Source: Priestia aryabhattai B8W22 (GTDB lineage Bacteria; Bacillota; Bacilli; Bacillales; Bacillaceae_H). Taken from it: a DNA stretch of 64,000 nt. The stretch is taken from the NCBI RefSeq assembly GCF_000956595.1, contig NZ_JYOO01000024.1:20574-84573 (forward strand), in the 5' to 3' direction. A model generated the notes under the pieces. The model saw only the letters and a program-made list of their open reading frames with translations, had not been told where the DNA came from and did not search any database. A program made the translations under genes and the position numbers. This document shows positions 63,985 to 64,000 of this stretch, in pieces (the stretch's first letter is position 1; each line of letters opens with the position of its first letter).

Positions 63985-64000
63985 AAAAGGTGTCTAACTA

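Noticed and set aside
1..64000. CRISPR arrays, prophage genes, intact insertion sequences, toxin-antitoxin pairs
   Set aside because: None seen; the window is ordinary chromosomal backbone apart from the intergenic repeat at 24 kb and the kinase remnant at 30.5 kb.

Overview
The window is chromosomal DNA of a low-GC, spore-forming Bacillaceae, most probably Priestia (Bacillus) megaterium. The evidence is the Bacillus replication-origin-flanking gene order on the right (rlmH, htrC, walJIHKR, tRNAs, purA, dnaC, rplI, gdpP, yybS, rpsR-ssbA-rpsF, ychF, DUF951, yyaC), strong Gram-positive Shine-Dalgarno sequences, U-rich hairpin terminators, and cre, PerR and PurR boxes. I see no prophage, intact IS element or CRISPR array. 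The parB/oriC region should lie just beyond the right edge.

Left part (1-34 kb), metabolism and envelope. At 1-3.3 kb is a maltose locus of the enterococcal type: pgmB diverges from a maltose PTS permease and a maltose-6'-phosphate phosphatase-like gene, with a perfect cre/LacI-type operator at the promoter. At 3.3-10.9 kb is a seven-gene co-directional surface-glycan operon: two glycosyltransferases, a GT-C-like membrane protein, a pair of four-helix small EamA/SMR proteins, a MurJ/Wzx-type flippase and an O-antigen-ligase/polymerase-like protein. It is followed by a CPA-type antiporter with a TrkA-like tail, the cydABCD operon behind a long inverted repeat, a split ThrE exporter, a LacI regulator/esterase/sugar-symporter group, proBA, cstA, katA with a perfect PerR box, two tiny genes (one a histidine-kinase remnant), a cytoplasmic alpha-amylase and a DASS anion transporter.

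Middle part (34-43.5 kb). An rRNA methyltransferase is followed by the most unusual unit. A response regulator/histidine kinase pair is flanked by two secreted proteins, one built of five and one of four PepSY-like repeats. Upstream of the regulator gene, and again upstream of the second PepSY gene, lies the same control element: four TTCAG units at exactly 11-bp spacing, followed 8-9 bp later by a -10-like hexamer. A PhoX-type alkaline phosphatase and a dihydrouridine synthase follow.

Right part (43.5-64 kb). Core genes, nearly all on the minus strand. DnaA boxes flank rlmH, a near-perfect parS site lies inside walK, and four tRNA genes (Lys, Glu, Asp, Phe) separate walR from purA. purA has a PurBox next to its -35. 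rpsF has an S6:S18-type leader hairpin. The window ends in the sporulation gene yyaC.

All calls come from reading the sequence and from family knowledge; no database search was run.
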